A stretch of DNA of 12,692 nucleotides from positions 1-12,692 of the forward strand of contig JAZQKI010000034.1 in assembly GCA_045542075.1 (NCBI GenBank), read 5' to 3'. The notes beneath the pieces are model-generated. The model worked only from the letters and a program-made list of their open reading frames with translations. It did no database searches and was not told where the DNA came from. The stretch's first letter is position 1, and the number at the start of each line of letters is the position of its first letter. Below, piece after piece: positions 1-5,957 of the stretch. The translations under genes and the position numbers were made by a program. The DNA is from SVTX01 sp045542075. Its GTDB lineage: Bacteria > Bacillota > Clostridia > Oscillospirales > CAG-272.

Positions 1-75
1 TCTTGCCAGTCAGCTTGCAAAACAAGTTGCGGTATCGCTAATCAGAAGTGCGAAAACAAAAAAGAAAGCAAATAA
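1..75 (+). CDS. scfA: SCIFF ranthipeptide precursor ScfA, C-terminal part (5' end outside window)
   Basis: The frame is open from the first base and ends at TAA 73-75, giving 24 residues. It contains SCQSACKTSC, then NQKCE and a lysine-rich tail. Four cysteines in this short stretch with the SACKTSC core are the hallmark of SCIFF (six cysteines in forty-five residues) peptides. These are substrates of a radical SAM maturase that forms Cys-to-Thr thioether cross-links (ranthipeptides). The maturase gene follows directly, which makes the call firm despite truncation. One oddity: as I recall the family, the core reads CKTSCT, and here the residue after the last cysteine of that core is Gly rather than Thr. 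The mature peptide's biological role is not settled in the family. Confidence 0.9.
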   Translation, partial: SCQSACKTSCGIANQKCENKKESK

Positions 76-81
76 AATAAG

Positions 82-106
82 ATGCCGCCGAAAAGGCGGC
101 ATTTTT
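82..106 (+). terminator. Intergenic hairpin between scfA and scfB (terminator/attenuator)
   Basis: An 8-bp perfect stem (82-89 with 95-102, ATGCCGCC/GGCGGCAT) with loop GAAAA is followed by a T run at 102-106. It lies 6 bases after the scfA stop and before the scfB ribosome binding site. A partial terminator here would yield more precursor mRNA than maturase mRNA, a common arrangement in RiPP operons (inference). Confidence 0.8.
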
Positions 107-119
107 AATGGAGATTATC

Positions 120-1502
120 ATGATACATTGTTATAAACTGGGCGGGCTTAACATCGTCCTCGACATTTTTTCAGGCTCTGTTCACGTTGTGGACGAGGTC
201 GCGTACGATATTATTTCGGAATACGAGGTATGCGATAAAAATACGCTTAAATCAAAAGTCATTTCTGCGCACGGTGTGGAAGAAGCAGAGGTTGACGAGT
301 GCTTTGAGCAGATAGAACAACTTAAAGAAATGGGTAAGCTCTTTGCGCCCGATACCTTTTCACCGATGGCAAACACGCTTAAACAAAAAACGTCGGGAGT
401 TGTAAAGGCGCTCTGTCTGCACGTGGCGCATACCTGCAACCTCAACTGTTCTTATTGCTTTGCGTCTCAGGGAAAGTACCAGGGAGACAGAGCGCTCATG
501 TCATTTGAGGTCGGTAAGCAGGCATTTAATTTCCTTATCGCTAATTCGGGTACGAGACGCAACCTTGAGGTCGACTTCTTCGGCGGTGAGCCCGCGCTTA
601 ATTTTGACGTAGTCAAGCAGCTTGTTGAATACGCGAGAAGCATTGAGAAGGAACACAACAAAAACTTCCGCTTTACGTATACGACAAACGGAATGGTGCT
701 GACCGACGAGATGATGGAATTTCTCAACCGTGAGATGAGCAACGTCGTGCTCTCCCTTGATGGACGAAAAGAGGTAAACGACCACTTCCGCCGCGACTAT
801 ATGGGACGCGGAAGCTACGACACGATAGTTCCCAACTTCCAGAAGCTCGTAGAGTCGCGCGGCGGCAAGAATTACTATGTCCGCGGAACGTTCACGCACA
901 ACAACGTGGACTTTACAAACGACCTTTTCCACATGGCAGACCTTGGCTTTACCGAGCTTAGCATGGAGCCTGTCGTTTGTCCTCCCTCCGACCCCTATGC
1001 GCTGACTGACGAGGATCTGCCCAAGCTCTTTGAGCAGTATGAGATACTTGCAGTGGAAATGATAAAGAGACGCCGCGAGGGAAGGACATTTACGTTCTAC
1101 CACTATATGCTTGATCTCAAAAACGGCCCTTGCATCTATAAGAGAATTGCGGGCTGCGGTTCGGGTACGGAATATATGGCTGTCACTCCTTGGGGAGACC
1201 TTTATCCCTGCCATCAGTTTGTCGGAGACAAGAAGTACCTGCTCGGCAACATTTGGGACGGTGTAAAAAACACCGAGGTTCAGGACGAATTCAGACATTG
1301 CAACGCATACTCCCGTGAGGACTGCCGTGACTGCTGGGCAAAGCTTTATTGCTCGGGCGGCTGCGCGGCAAACTCCTATCACGCAACGGGAAGTATTGGC
1401 GGAGTTTATAAATACGGCTGCGAGCTTTTCAAAAAGAGAATTGAGTGCGCCGTTATGATGCAGATAGCTGAGACTGAAGACAATGAAAACGCCGATAGTT
1501 GA
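120..1502 (+). CDS. scfB: SCIFF maturase, radical SAM/SPASM thioether-forming enzyme
   Basis: This enzyme installs thioether cross-links in the ScfA peptide; characterised relatives are CteB and Tte1186. Counting from ATG 120 (459 residues), the first ~85 residues form an N-terminal peptide-recognition region that begins MIHCYKLGG and includes SGSVHVVDE. The radical SAM cluster motif CxxxCxxC is C106, C110, C113 (CNLNCSYC), followed by the SAM-contacting FFGGEP. The C-terminal SPASM part has C402, C405, C411 and C415 (CRDC...CSGGC) plus further cysteines that would hold auxiliary [4Fe-4S] clusters. I chose ATG 120 over the in-frame ATG 108 because 108 sits at the end of the hairpin's T run with no ribosome binding site, whereas GGAG 110-113 is 6 bases before 120. 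The family N-terminus also begins at this point. The 3' end overlaps the next gene by 20 bases. Confidence 0.94.
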   Translation: MIHCYKLGGLNIVLDIFSGSVHVVDEVAYDIISEYEVCDKNTLKSKVISAHGVEEAEVDECFEQIEQLKEMGKLFAPDTFSPMANTLKQKTSGVVKALCLHVAHTCNLNCSYCFASQGKYQGDRALMSFEVGKQAFNFLIANSGTRRNLEVDFFGGEPALNFDVVKQLVEYARSIEKEHNKNFRFTYTTNGMVLTDEMMEFLNREMSNVVLSLDGRKEVNDHFRRDYMGRGSYDTIVPNFQKLVESRGGKNYYVRGTFTHNNVDFTNDLFHMADLGFTELSMEPVVCPPSDPYALTDEDLPKLFEQYEILAVEMIKRRREGRTFTFYHYMLDLKNGPCIYKRIAGCGSGTEYMAVTPWGDLYPCHQFVGDKKYLLGNIWDGVKNTEVQDEFRHCNAYSREDCRDCWAKLYCSGGCAANSYHATGSIGGVYKYGCELFKKRIECAVMMQIAETEDNENADS

Positions 1503-2826
1503 TTTTGCGCGTGAGTATGCGCAGAAAAACAGCGTAAGACTTCACATGCCCGGGCATAAGGGGATAAGCCGTCTCGGATGTGAGCCTTATGATATAACCG
1601 AAATTGACGGAGCGGACGTGCTTTATTCTCCAAGCGGTATAATACTTGAGAGCGAAAACAATGCCACACAGCTTTTCGGTACGGAGCATACCTTTTATTC
1701 CACCGAGGGAAGCACGCTCTGTATCAAGGCTATGCTTGGAATAGCCACGGCAAACAGAGGAGCGGAGAGACCGCTTATTATGGCAACCCGAAACTCGCAC
1801 AAGGCATTCATATATGCCTGCGCATTACTTGATCTGGATGTTGAATGGATTTTCCCGGAGAAAGACGCTCATTTGTGTGAGTGTATAGTCACCCCGCGGG
1901 AGCTTGAAAACTCGCTTGATGCTCTTGACAATAAGCCTGCGGCGGTTTACGTCACCTCCCCCGATTATCTTGGAGATATACTTGATATAAAAGGGCTTTC
2001 GGATGTTTGCCATTCGCACGGAATCCCGCTGCTTGTGGACAATGCACACGGAGCTTATCTGAGATTTTTACCCGAGTCGCGTCATCCGATTTCGCTTGGA
2101 GCTGATATGTGCTGCGATTCTGCGCATAAGACTCTGCCTGTGCTCACAGGTGGAGCTTACCTGCATATTTCAAAGAGCGCAGACAAGGGCTATTGCGATG
2201 TTGCCAGAGAAAAGCTCTCGCTTTTTGCATCCACGAGCCCATCGTATCTTATACTCCAATCGCTTGACATGTGTAACGCATACCTCAGCGACGGTTACAG
2301 CGAAAAGCTTTCCCGCCTTTGCAAAAGCCTTTCTGAGATGTGCGAGCGTCTTGCTGACAGGGGATATGAAATCTCCGCGCGAGAGCCTGCTAAAATTTGC
2401 GTAGATACGTCGAAATCAGGTTTTTCGGGGATGAGCCTTGCAAAACATTTGAGGGCGCAGGGAATAGAAATTGAGTTTTCGGACATTGACCGTGTTGTGA
2501 TGATGTTCACGCCCGACAACAGCGAGGGTGATATTGATAGAGCGGAGAAGGCTCTTTTGAGCTTTGATACTGCGTCGGCAGATAAGAGATATAATGCGGT
2601 GCCTTATGCTTGCGATATACCGCAAAGAGTGATGAGCATACGCGAGGCGATATTTTCGCCGTCGGAGACTGTTTGTGTTGAGGCTTCCGTTGGCAGAATT
2701 TGCGCCACACCCACCGTGTCTTGCCCGCCCGCTATACCGATAGTTGTCAGTGGAGAGGTAATAAGTGCCGGGCATATAAGACTTTTTGAGCATTACGGAA
2801 TAGAAAAAATATCGGTTGTAAAATAA
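1483..2826 (+). CDS. Orn/Lys/Arg decarboxylase-family PLP-dependent enzyme (fold type I)
   Basis: A 447-residue protein of the family that decarboxylates arginine, lysine or ornithine (YaaO/SpeA-like in Firmicutes). The N-terminal family signature RLHMPGHKG is at residues 19-27, and STEGST follows near residue 68. VDNAHG contains D186, which contacts the PLP nitrogen, and H189. SAHKT contains K216, the expected Schiff-base lysine. A C-terminal domain carries the family-typical CPPAIPIVVSGE string. It is slightly shorter than the ~480-residue YaaO type. Substrate cannot be read from sequence, and the family includes proteins of unproven activity. The start lies 20 bases inside scfB with only a weak upstream purine run, so translational coupling to scfB is likely. 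A terminator follows at once, so scfA-scfB-this gene probably form one unit. Confidence 0.88.
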   Translation: MKTPIVDFAREYAQKNSVRLHMPGHKGISRLGCEPYDITEIDGADVLYSPSGIILESENNATQLFGTEHTFYSTEGSTLCIKAMLGIATANRGAERPLIMATRNSHKAFIYACALLDLDVEWIFPEKDAHLCECIVTPRELENSLDALDNKPAAVYVTSPDYLGDILDIKGLSDVCHSHGIPLLVDNAHGAYLRFLPESRHPISLGADMCCDSAHKTLPVLTGGAYLHISKSADKGYCDVAREKLSLFASTSPSYLILQSLDMCNAYLSDGYSEKLSRLCKSLSEMCERLADRGYEISAREPAKICVDTSKSGFSGMSLAKHLRAQGIEIEFSDIDRVVMMFTPDNSEGDIDRAEKALLSFDTASADKRYNAVPYACDIPQRVMSIREAIFSPSETVCVEASVGRICATPTVSCPPAIPIVVSGEVISAGHIRLFEHYGIEKISVVK

Positions 2827-2833
2827 AATATTT

Positions 2834-2858
2834 GGGACGGAGAAGCTCCGTCCCTTTT
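2834..2858 (+). terminator. Rho-independent terminator of the scfAB-decarboxylase unit
   Basis: A perfect 9-bp stem (2834-2842 with 2846-2854, GGGACGGAG/CTCCGTCCC), loop AAG, then TTTT 2855-2858. It starts 8 bases after the decarboxylase stop. Confidence 0.88.
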
Positions 2859-2893
2859 ACTTTAAGATTTTTTAAGAATTTTTTTGTCGAATT

Positions 2894-2904
2894 TATGATA
2901 TAAT
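2894..2904 (+). promoter_or_regulatory. Extended -10 promoter of the ywaF-like gene
   Basis: TATGATATAAT gives a perfect -10 hexamer (TATAAT 2899-2904) with the TG extension. No good -35 lies 16-18 bases upstream (GAATTT at 17), so recognition would rest on the extended -10. It lies 40 bases before the start codon. Confidence 0.55.
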
Positions 2905-2944
2905 CGAAGAGTAGAAAACGCTAAAATTATTTTGGAGATGTGTT

Positions 2945-3724
2945 ATGAATCAATTTTTGACAAATATATTCAGCAATCCCGAGGTGGCTACGGTAAAAAT
3001 GGAGCTTTTCTCGGTGTGGCATATTCTTTACGTGATACTTATAGTCGCGTTCCCGTTTATGCTGTACATTGGGCTAAAAAATATGTCAGAAGGCAAAAAA
3101 ACAAAGGCATTACGCGCTATTGCAATCGCAATATTTGTGCTTTACATAGGCGACTTTTTTATTCAGCCTTTTTATAACGACGGAAACCTTATAGTTGACA
3201 AGCTCCCCTTCCATATCTGCACGTTCCTGTGTCCCGCGATAATGCTGGCGCAGTTCTCACAGAGCAAAAAGATTGCTTGGCTTTACGATGCGATAGCGCT
3301 CCTTGCGATAGTTGGACCGTTTATGTATTTCGTATATCCAAACACGGCATTTGGTGATACATACACCCCCTGGTGCTACCGTGTTATCCAGACCTTCCTC
3401 TATCACGGACTGGTGTATTCGTGGGGCGTTGTGGCACTTCTTTTCCGCAGAGCAAGCTGCAAATACATAGTGCTGCCCAAGGTGCTGATCATCCAGACGG
3501 TCATCACGCTCTGGGCGACGTTTGGAAACTGGGCGTACGATCACAACTGGTACTTCCTCAAGGGACTTGATATGGGCTTTGTGGAGTTCAAATATCCCCT
3601 TACGTACCTTATCATAAACCTCGGTGTATTCCTTATGGTAATGATCGTGTTCGCGATTGAGAAGCTTGTGCTGCACATAGCTGAAAAGCGTGCGGAAAAG
3701 AAATTAGTAGAATCAAAAGCATAA
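2945..3724 (+). CDS. YwaF/TIGR02206-family integral membrane protein
   Basis: A 259-residue, strongly hydrophobic protein with about six to seven predicted membrane helices. The family's most conserved block is visible: HICTFLCPAIMLAQ near residues 92-105, then a helix, a YPN loop and a W-C-Y-R...LYHG segment around residues 139-155, and an aromatic-rich region (NWAYDHNWYFLKG). The C-terminus is a charged, lysine/glutamate-rich cytoplasmic tail. The family is widespread in Firmicutes and its function is not established. GGAG 2934-2937 lies 7 bases before ATG 2945. The gene has its own promoter and terminator and so is probably monocistronic. I am confident of the family and can assign no activity. 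Confidence 0.82.
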   Translation: MNQFLTNIFSNPEVATVKMELFSVWHILYVILIVAFPFMLYIGLKNMSEGKKTKALRAIAIAIFVLYIGDFFIQPFYNDGNLIVDKLPFHICTFLCPAIMLAQFSQSKKIAWLYDAIALLAIVGPFMYFVYPNTAFGDTYTPWCYRVIQTFLYHGLVYSWGVVALLFRRASCKYIVLPKVLIIQTVITLWATFGNWAYDHNWYFLKGLDMGFVEFKYPLTYLIINLGVFLMVMIVFAIEKLVLHIAEKRAEKKLVESKA

Positions 3725-3729
3725 ATACA

Positions 3730-3754
3730 AAAGCCTTCGCATGAAGGCTTTTTT
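3730..3754 (+). terminator. Terminator after the ywaF-like gene
   Basis: A 9-bp stem (3730-3738 with 3743-3751, AAAGCCTTC/GAAGGCTTT), loop GCAT, and a T run to 3754. It ends two bases before the next promoter's -35 box. Confidence 0.88.
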
Positions 3755-3755
3755 G

Positions 3756-3784
3756 TTGACTTTTTGCGGAATTTGTGATATGAT
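3756..3784 (+). promoter_or_regulatory. Sigma-A promoter of the PQ-loop/DUF4886 operon
   Basis: TTGACT (3756-3761), a 17-base spacer ending in TGTGA, then TATGAT (3779-3784). Together with the upstream terminator it defines the start of a new transcription unit. Confidence 0.78.
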
Positions 3785-3811
3785 GGATTCAGTAAAATTA
3801 TGGAGGCGGCT

Positions 3812-4120
3812 ATGTCGGAAATCCTTGAGATAATTATGATAGTAAGCTTTGGCGTGTCCTGGCCGATGAACGTTATAAAGTCCTATAAGGCGAGGACCGC
3901 AAAGGGCAAGAGCCTTGCGTTTCTTTTGTTTATACTTTTCGGATACGTGGCGGGTATAACTTCAAAGTTTGTAAGTGAAGCATATATGGCAAGCTTTGCT
4001 GACAAGTGGTATGTGCTTGTGTTCTATATTCTGAACTTTATTATGGTTTTTTGCGATCTGCTTATATATATTCGCAATTACCGTCTTGACAAAAAAAGAG
4101 AAGCAGGGGAGGAAGTATAA
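3812..4120 (+). CDS. Small PQ-loop/SemiSWEET-like three-helix membrane protein
   Basis: 102 residues from ATG 3812, with three predicted membrane segments (roughly residues 3-22, 38-58 and 68-90). The first helix ends in SWPMN, followed by IKSYKARTAKGKSL. This is the pattern of bacterial SemiSWEET/PQ-loop half-transporters, in which a helix-breaking proline is followed by a basic loop and a G-K/S-S-L turn. SemiSWEETs dimerise to move small sugars, but the canonical PQ is WP here, so the substrate is unknown. I preferred ATG 3812 over ATG 3800 because GGAGG 3802-3806 would overlap the earlier start and is 5 bases before 3812. The stop codon TAA touches the next gene's ATG. Confidence 0.68.
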   Translation: MSEILEIIMIVSFGVSWPMNVIKSYKARTAKGKSLAFLLFILFGYVAGITSKFVSEAYMASFADKWYVLVFYILNFIMVFCDLLIYIRNYRLDKKREAGEEV

Positions 4121-4849
4121 ATGAGATTACTCACTATTGGCAATAGCTTTTCGGAGGACGCTACGCGCTATCTTCACGGTATCGCCGCGGCAGCGGGCGA
4201 GGAAATTGAGATAGTAAACCTCGCGATCGGCGGTTGCTCGCTTGAGCAGCATTACAACAACATGATAGAGAAAAACAAGTCGTACCTGTATTTTTATAAC
4301 GGTTGCTTTATGGAAAGACTTGAGGAGCTGACTCGGGTTGTTGAGTCGCAGGAGTGGGACGTAATAACGCTTCAGCAGGCAAGTCATTTCAGCTTTAATA
4401 AGGAAACATATTATCCTTACGTGACCGAGCTTGTAAAATATATAAGACAGGCGCAGCCAAAGGCACGTCTTATGCTCCAGCAGACCTGGGCGTATGAGGA
4501 CGGAAGCGAGCGACTTTACAATGTCGCGGGATATAAGACGTCCGACGAAATGCTTGCGGATATAAAAGCGGCTTATGCAGACGCCGCGCAGACTGCGGGT
4601 TTTGACGGCATTATCCCCTCGGGCGAGATGTTCGGCGCGCTGCTCAAATCGGGCATCGAGAAGATACATAGAGACACATTCCACGCATCCCTCGGACTTG
4701 GCAGATACGCACTTGGACTTTTGTGGTTCAAGACTCTCACGGGCAAATCGGTTATAGACAATAGCTTCTGCGAGCTTGACGAGGAAGTTGACGAGAGGGA
4801 GATTAACATCGTTAAAGACTACGTGGAGAAGCTTGAGGTTAGTTTGTGA
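4121..4849 (+). CDS. DUF4886-type SGNH/GDSL hydrolase-like protein
   Basis: A 242-residue protein without a signal peptide. The N-terminal block MRLLTIGNSFS has S9 in the position of the GDSL nucleophile, with N8 replacing D. AIGGCSLEQHY supplies the block II glycine, QQASHFSF is a possible oxyanion block, and D185-T-F-H188 near the C-terminus fits the DxxH catalytic pair. Such enzymes cleave esters or acyl groups, and DUF4886 substrates are not established. A strong GGGGAGGA site lies inside the end of the preceding gene and the start codon abuts its stop, so the two are translationally coupled. The last codons and the TGA run directly into a tRNA-Ser 3'-end remnant, so the C-terminus may have been shaped by an insertion there (inference). 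Confidence 0.82.
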   Translation: MRLLTIGNSFSEDATRYLHGIAAAAGEEIEIVNLAIGGCSLEQHYNNMIEKNKSYLYFYNGCFMERLEELTRVVESQEWDVITLQQASHFSFNKETYYPYVTELVKYIRQAQPKARLMLQQTWAYEDGSERLYNVAGYKTSDEMLADIKAAYADAAQTAGFDGIIPSGEMFGALLKSGIEKIHRDTFHASLGLGRYALGLLWFKTLTGKSVIDNSFCELDEEVDEREINIVKDYVEKLEVSL

Positions 4850-4873
4850 GTTCGAATCTCTCCATCTCCGCCA
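4846..4873 (+). repeat. tRNA-Ser 3'-end remnant, upstream direct copy (A)
   Basis: The segment reads as a T-arm plus acceptor 3' strand: GTGAG 4846-4850, loop TTCGAAT 4851-4857, CTCTC 4858-4862, CATCTCC 4863-4869, G, CCA 4871-4873. From 4858 on it is identical to the intact tRNA-Ser at 5062-5077. The 5' strand pairs at four of five positions. No tRNA 5' half precedes it, since the DUF4886 coding sequence runs into it and its stop codon lies inside. It resembles a displaced att-type tRNA 3' fragment. Confidence 0.75.
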
Positions 4874-4913
4874 AAAAAGTCGAATTAAAATAACGAATTA
4901 TTCAAAAAAGGAC

Positions 4914-4942
4914 TTGACAAACAGACATCTCTGTTGTATAAT
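4914..4942 (+). promoter_or_regulatory. Strong sigma-A promoter of tRNA-Ser
   Basis: Both hexamers match consensus perfectly: TTGACA 4914-4919 and TATAAT 4937-4942, with a 17-base spacer. Transcription would begin near 4949, leaving a leader of about 38 bases before the tRNA. Confidence 0.85.
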
Positions 4943-4947
4943 AGTTA

Positions 4948-4976
4948 GGCAAGTTCATTTAGACGGCCGACTTGCC
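4948..4976 (+). repeat. Inverted repeat in the tRNA-Ser leader
   Basis: GGCAAGT (4948-4954) and ACTTGCC (4970-4976) can form a 7-bp stem with a 15-base loop, starting at about the predicted first transcribed base. It could be a leader hairpin ahead of RNase P cleavage or a protein site. The function is unknown. Confidence 0.5.
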
Positions 4977-4986
4977 ATGAGAATAC

Positions 4987-5077
4987 GGAGATGTACTCAA
5001 GAGGCCGAAGAGGCGCCCCTGCTAAGGGTGTAGGCCGGGTAACCGGCGCGAGAGTTCAAATCTCTCCATCTCCGCCA
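4987..5077 (+). tRNA. tRNA-Ser(GCU), CCA encoded
   Basis: A full class II cloverleaf of 91 bases. The acceptor stem is GGAGATG 4987-4993 with CATCTCC 5067-5073. The D stem is CTC/GAG (4996-4998, 5010-5012). The anticodon arm is CGCCC-CTGCTAA-GGGTG (5014-5030) with anticodon GCT at 5021-5023, reading AGC/AGU serine codons. The long variable arm is GCCGG-GTAA-CCGGC (5034-5047), as expected for serine tRNA. The T arm is GAGAG-TTCAAAT-CTCTC (5050-5066). G5074 is the serine-typical discriminator and CCA follows at 5075-5077. Its 3' portion is repeated elsewhere in the window. Confidence 0.96.
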
Positions 5078-5083
5078 AATAAG

Positions 5084-5127
5084 AACGCAGAATAGGATAC
5101 AAGAAATTGTGCCAGTTCTGCGTTTTT
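5084..5127 (+). terminator. Terminator of the tRNA-Ser transcript
   Basis: A perfect 9-bp stem AACGCAGAA (5084-5092) / TTCTGCGTT (5116-5124), a 23-base loop, and a T run 5123-5127, starting 7 bases after the CCA. Confidence 0.72.
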
Positions 5128-5241
5128 ATTGCTTCTTAGGGGCGTTTTTGCACTTTTGATGCATGAAAAACCTATTTTGCGATTAAAGAGACCCTCGCCT
5201 GAGTTTGTTTGCGCCTTCTGCCGATATGCCTTTTTTGCTTG

Positions 5242-5335
5242 CGTTAAATTTATGGGTATTCGTTAGAATTATGGTATTTCGTTAAACTTATAGGGTAATC
5301 GTTAAAACTGTGTGTGTATTCGTTAAAATATAGCC
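5242..5335 (+). repeat. Five ~20-bp degenerate direct repeats (iteron-like)
   Basis: CGTTA recurs at 5242, 5261, 5280, 5300 and 5321, that is every 19, 19, 20 and 21 bases, each followed by an A/T-rich stretch and usually preceded by GGTATT or similar. The unit is approximately CGTTAAAATTATGGGTATT. The spacing is close to two helical turns, so proteins bound at each copy would lie on the same DNA face. The array ends about 20 bases before the -35 box of the zinc-ribbon gene. It could be a multi-copy operator, a recombinase accessory site or a replication iteron array; the sequence does not decide. The rest of 5128-5241 shows nothing I can name. Confidence 0.7.
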
Positions 5336-5353
5336 CACAAACAACAAAAAGTG

Positions 5354-5382
5354 TTGAAAAAGTTTTGTTTTTGTGATATAAT
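5354..5382 (+). promoter_or_regulatory. Sigma-A promoter of the zinc-ribbon gene
   Basis: TTGAAA (5354-5359), a 17-base T-rich spacer ending TGTGA, then TATAAT (5377-5382). This is the extended -10 form seen elsewhere in the window. Confidence 0.78.
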
Positions 5383-5424
5383 TTATTTGATAAATTACAG
5401 TTCACAAAGGAGGCAATGATAAAA

Positions 5425-5790
5425 ATGAGTTTTAGAATAAAATGCGATAATTGCAATATAGAGTATGAAATCAATTACGACGCTCCAGAAAATGTTGCTA
5501 CAACATATGTAATTTGTCCCAAGTGTAAGAAAGAAATCTATGCTGCGTCAGATTTTGGTTTCGGCCCTGTATGGCCTGCGTATATGTATTTGGGAAGTAA
5601 TTTGTTTTTAATTGTTACATTTTGCAACGATAATCAGTACGAAATAAAAGATAGATCAAATTTTAAAAAAGAGATTATTGTTCCGAAAAGATATGTAAAG
5701 GATAATTATAAATATCACTTTAAAATATTGGAGTATATTCATAAAAACATAAAGGAACTTGTTGATGCAAGTGATATCAACGTTGAATAA
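5425..5790 (+). CDS. Unrecognised small zinc-ribbon protein, AT-rich
   Basis: 121 residues from ATG 5425. The N-terminus holds a CxxC-X20-CxxC zinc ribbon (C7, C10, C31, C34; CDNC and CPKC), similar in layout to MJ0042-type ribbons. The rest is a mixed, aromatic- and lysine-rich domain I do not recognise, with no membrane segment. AAAGGAGG at 5406-5413 is 11 bases before ATG 5425 but only 2 bases before the in-frame ATG 5416, so the later start is preferred. Codons strongly favour A/T at the third position (AAA, GAT, TAT, ATA), unlike the flanking GC-richer genes. That, and its place next to tRNA-Ser behind a repeat array, suggests horizontally acquired cargo. Ribbons of this kind may bind nucleic acid or protein; no function is claimed. 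Confidence 0.7.
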   Translation: MSFRIKCDNCNIEYEINYDAPENVATTYVICPKCKKEIYAASDFGFGPVWPAYMYLGSNLFLIVTFCNDNQYEIKDRSNFKKEIIVPKRYVKDNYKYHFKILEYIHKNIKELVDASDINVE

Positions 5791-5807
5791 GTGTTAATTT
5801 AACCTAT

Positions 5808-5844
5808 CGTTAAATTTGAACCCATTTTGCAAAATGAACCCATT
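5808..5844 (+). repeat. Additional CGTTA repeat and TGAACCCATT direct repeats
   Basis: CGTTAAATTT at 5808-5817 matches the first upstream repeat unit at 5242. It is followed by two identical 10-mers, TGAACCCATT, at 5817-5826 and 5835-5844 (18-base period). The repeat family therefore recurs 3' of the zinc-ribbon gene. Confidence 0.5.
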
Positions 5845-5881
5845 AGAATTTTTGTATCCTTTTATACAATTACTCACAAAC

Positions 5882-5919
5882 AAAAACCGCAATTCTGATA
5901 CAAAAGGATTGCGGTTTTT
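5882..5919 (+). terminator. Terminator-type hairpin upstream of the one-helix membrane protein gene
   Basis: A 12-bp perfect stem (5882-5893 with 5908-5919, AAAAACCGCAAT/ATTGCGGTTTTT) with a 14-base loop; the 3' arm ends in TTTTT. A smaller 6-bp inverted repeat TTGTAT/ATACAA lies just upstream at 5852-5869. The next promoter's -35 is inside the 3' arm. Confidence 0.75.
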
Positions 5920-5937
5920 GCTTTTTTGTGATATAAT
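5909..5937 (+). promoter_or_regulatory. Promoter of the one-helix membrane protein gene
   Basis: TATAAT at 5932-5937 with the extension TGTGA. At 17 bases the best -35 is TTGCGG (5909-5914), which overlaps the terminator stem. GGAGGTG and the start codon follow within 25 bases, giving a very short leader. Confidence 0.6.
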
Positions 5938-5957
5938 GATTTCATGGAGGTGAATTT

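Noticed and set aside
501..1382. Long minus-strand open frame (293 codons) opposite scfB
   Set aside because: It lies wholly inside a clear radical SAM gene, has no recognisable protein pattern and no ribosome binding site; it is a shadow frame.
4776..5033. Plus-strand frame of 85 codons across the tRNA promoter
   Set aside because: It runs through the DUF4886 3' end, the tRNA promoter and into the tRNA; not a gene.
5242..5335. Possible CRISPR array
   Set aside because: Units are only ~20 bases with no constant repeat of 23 bases or more, no unique spacers, and no cas genes nearby.
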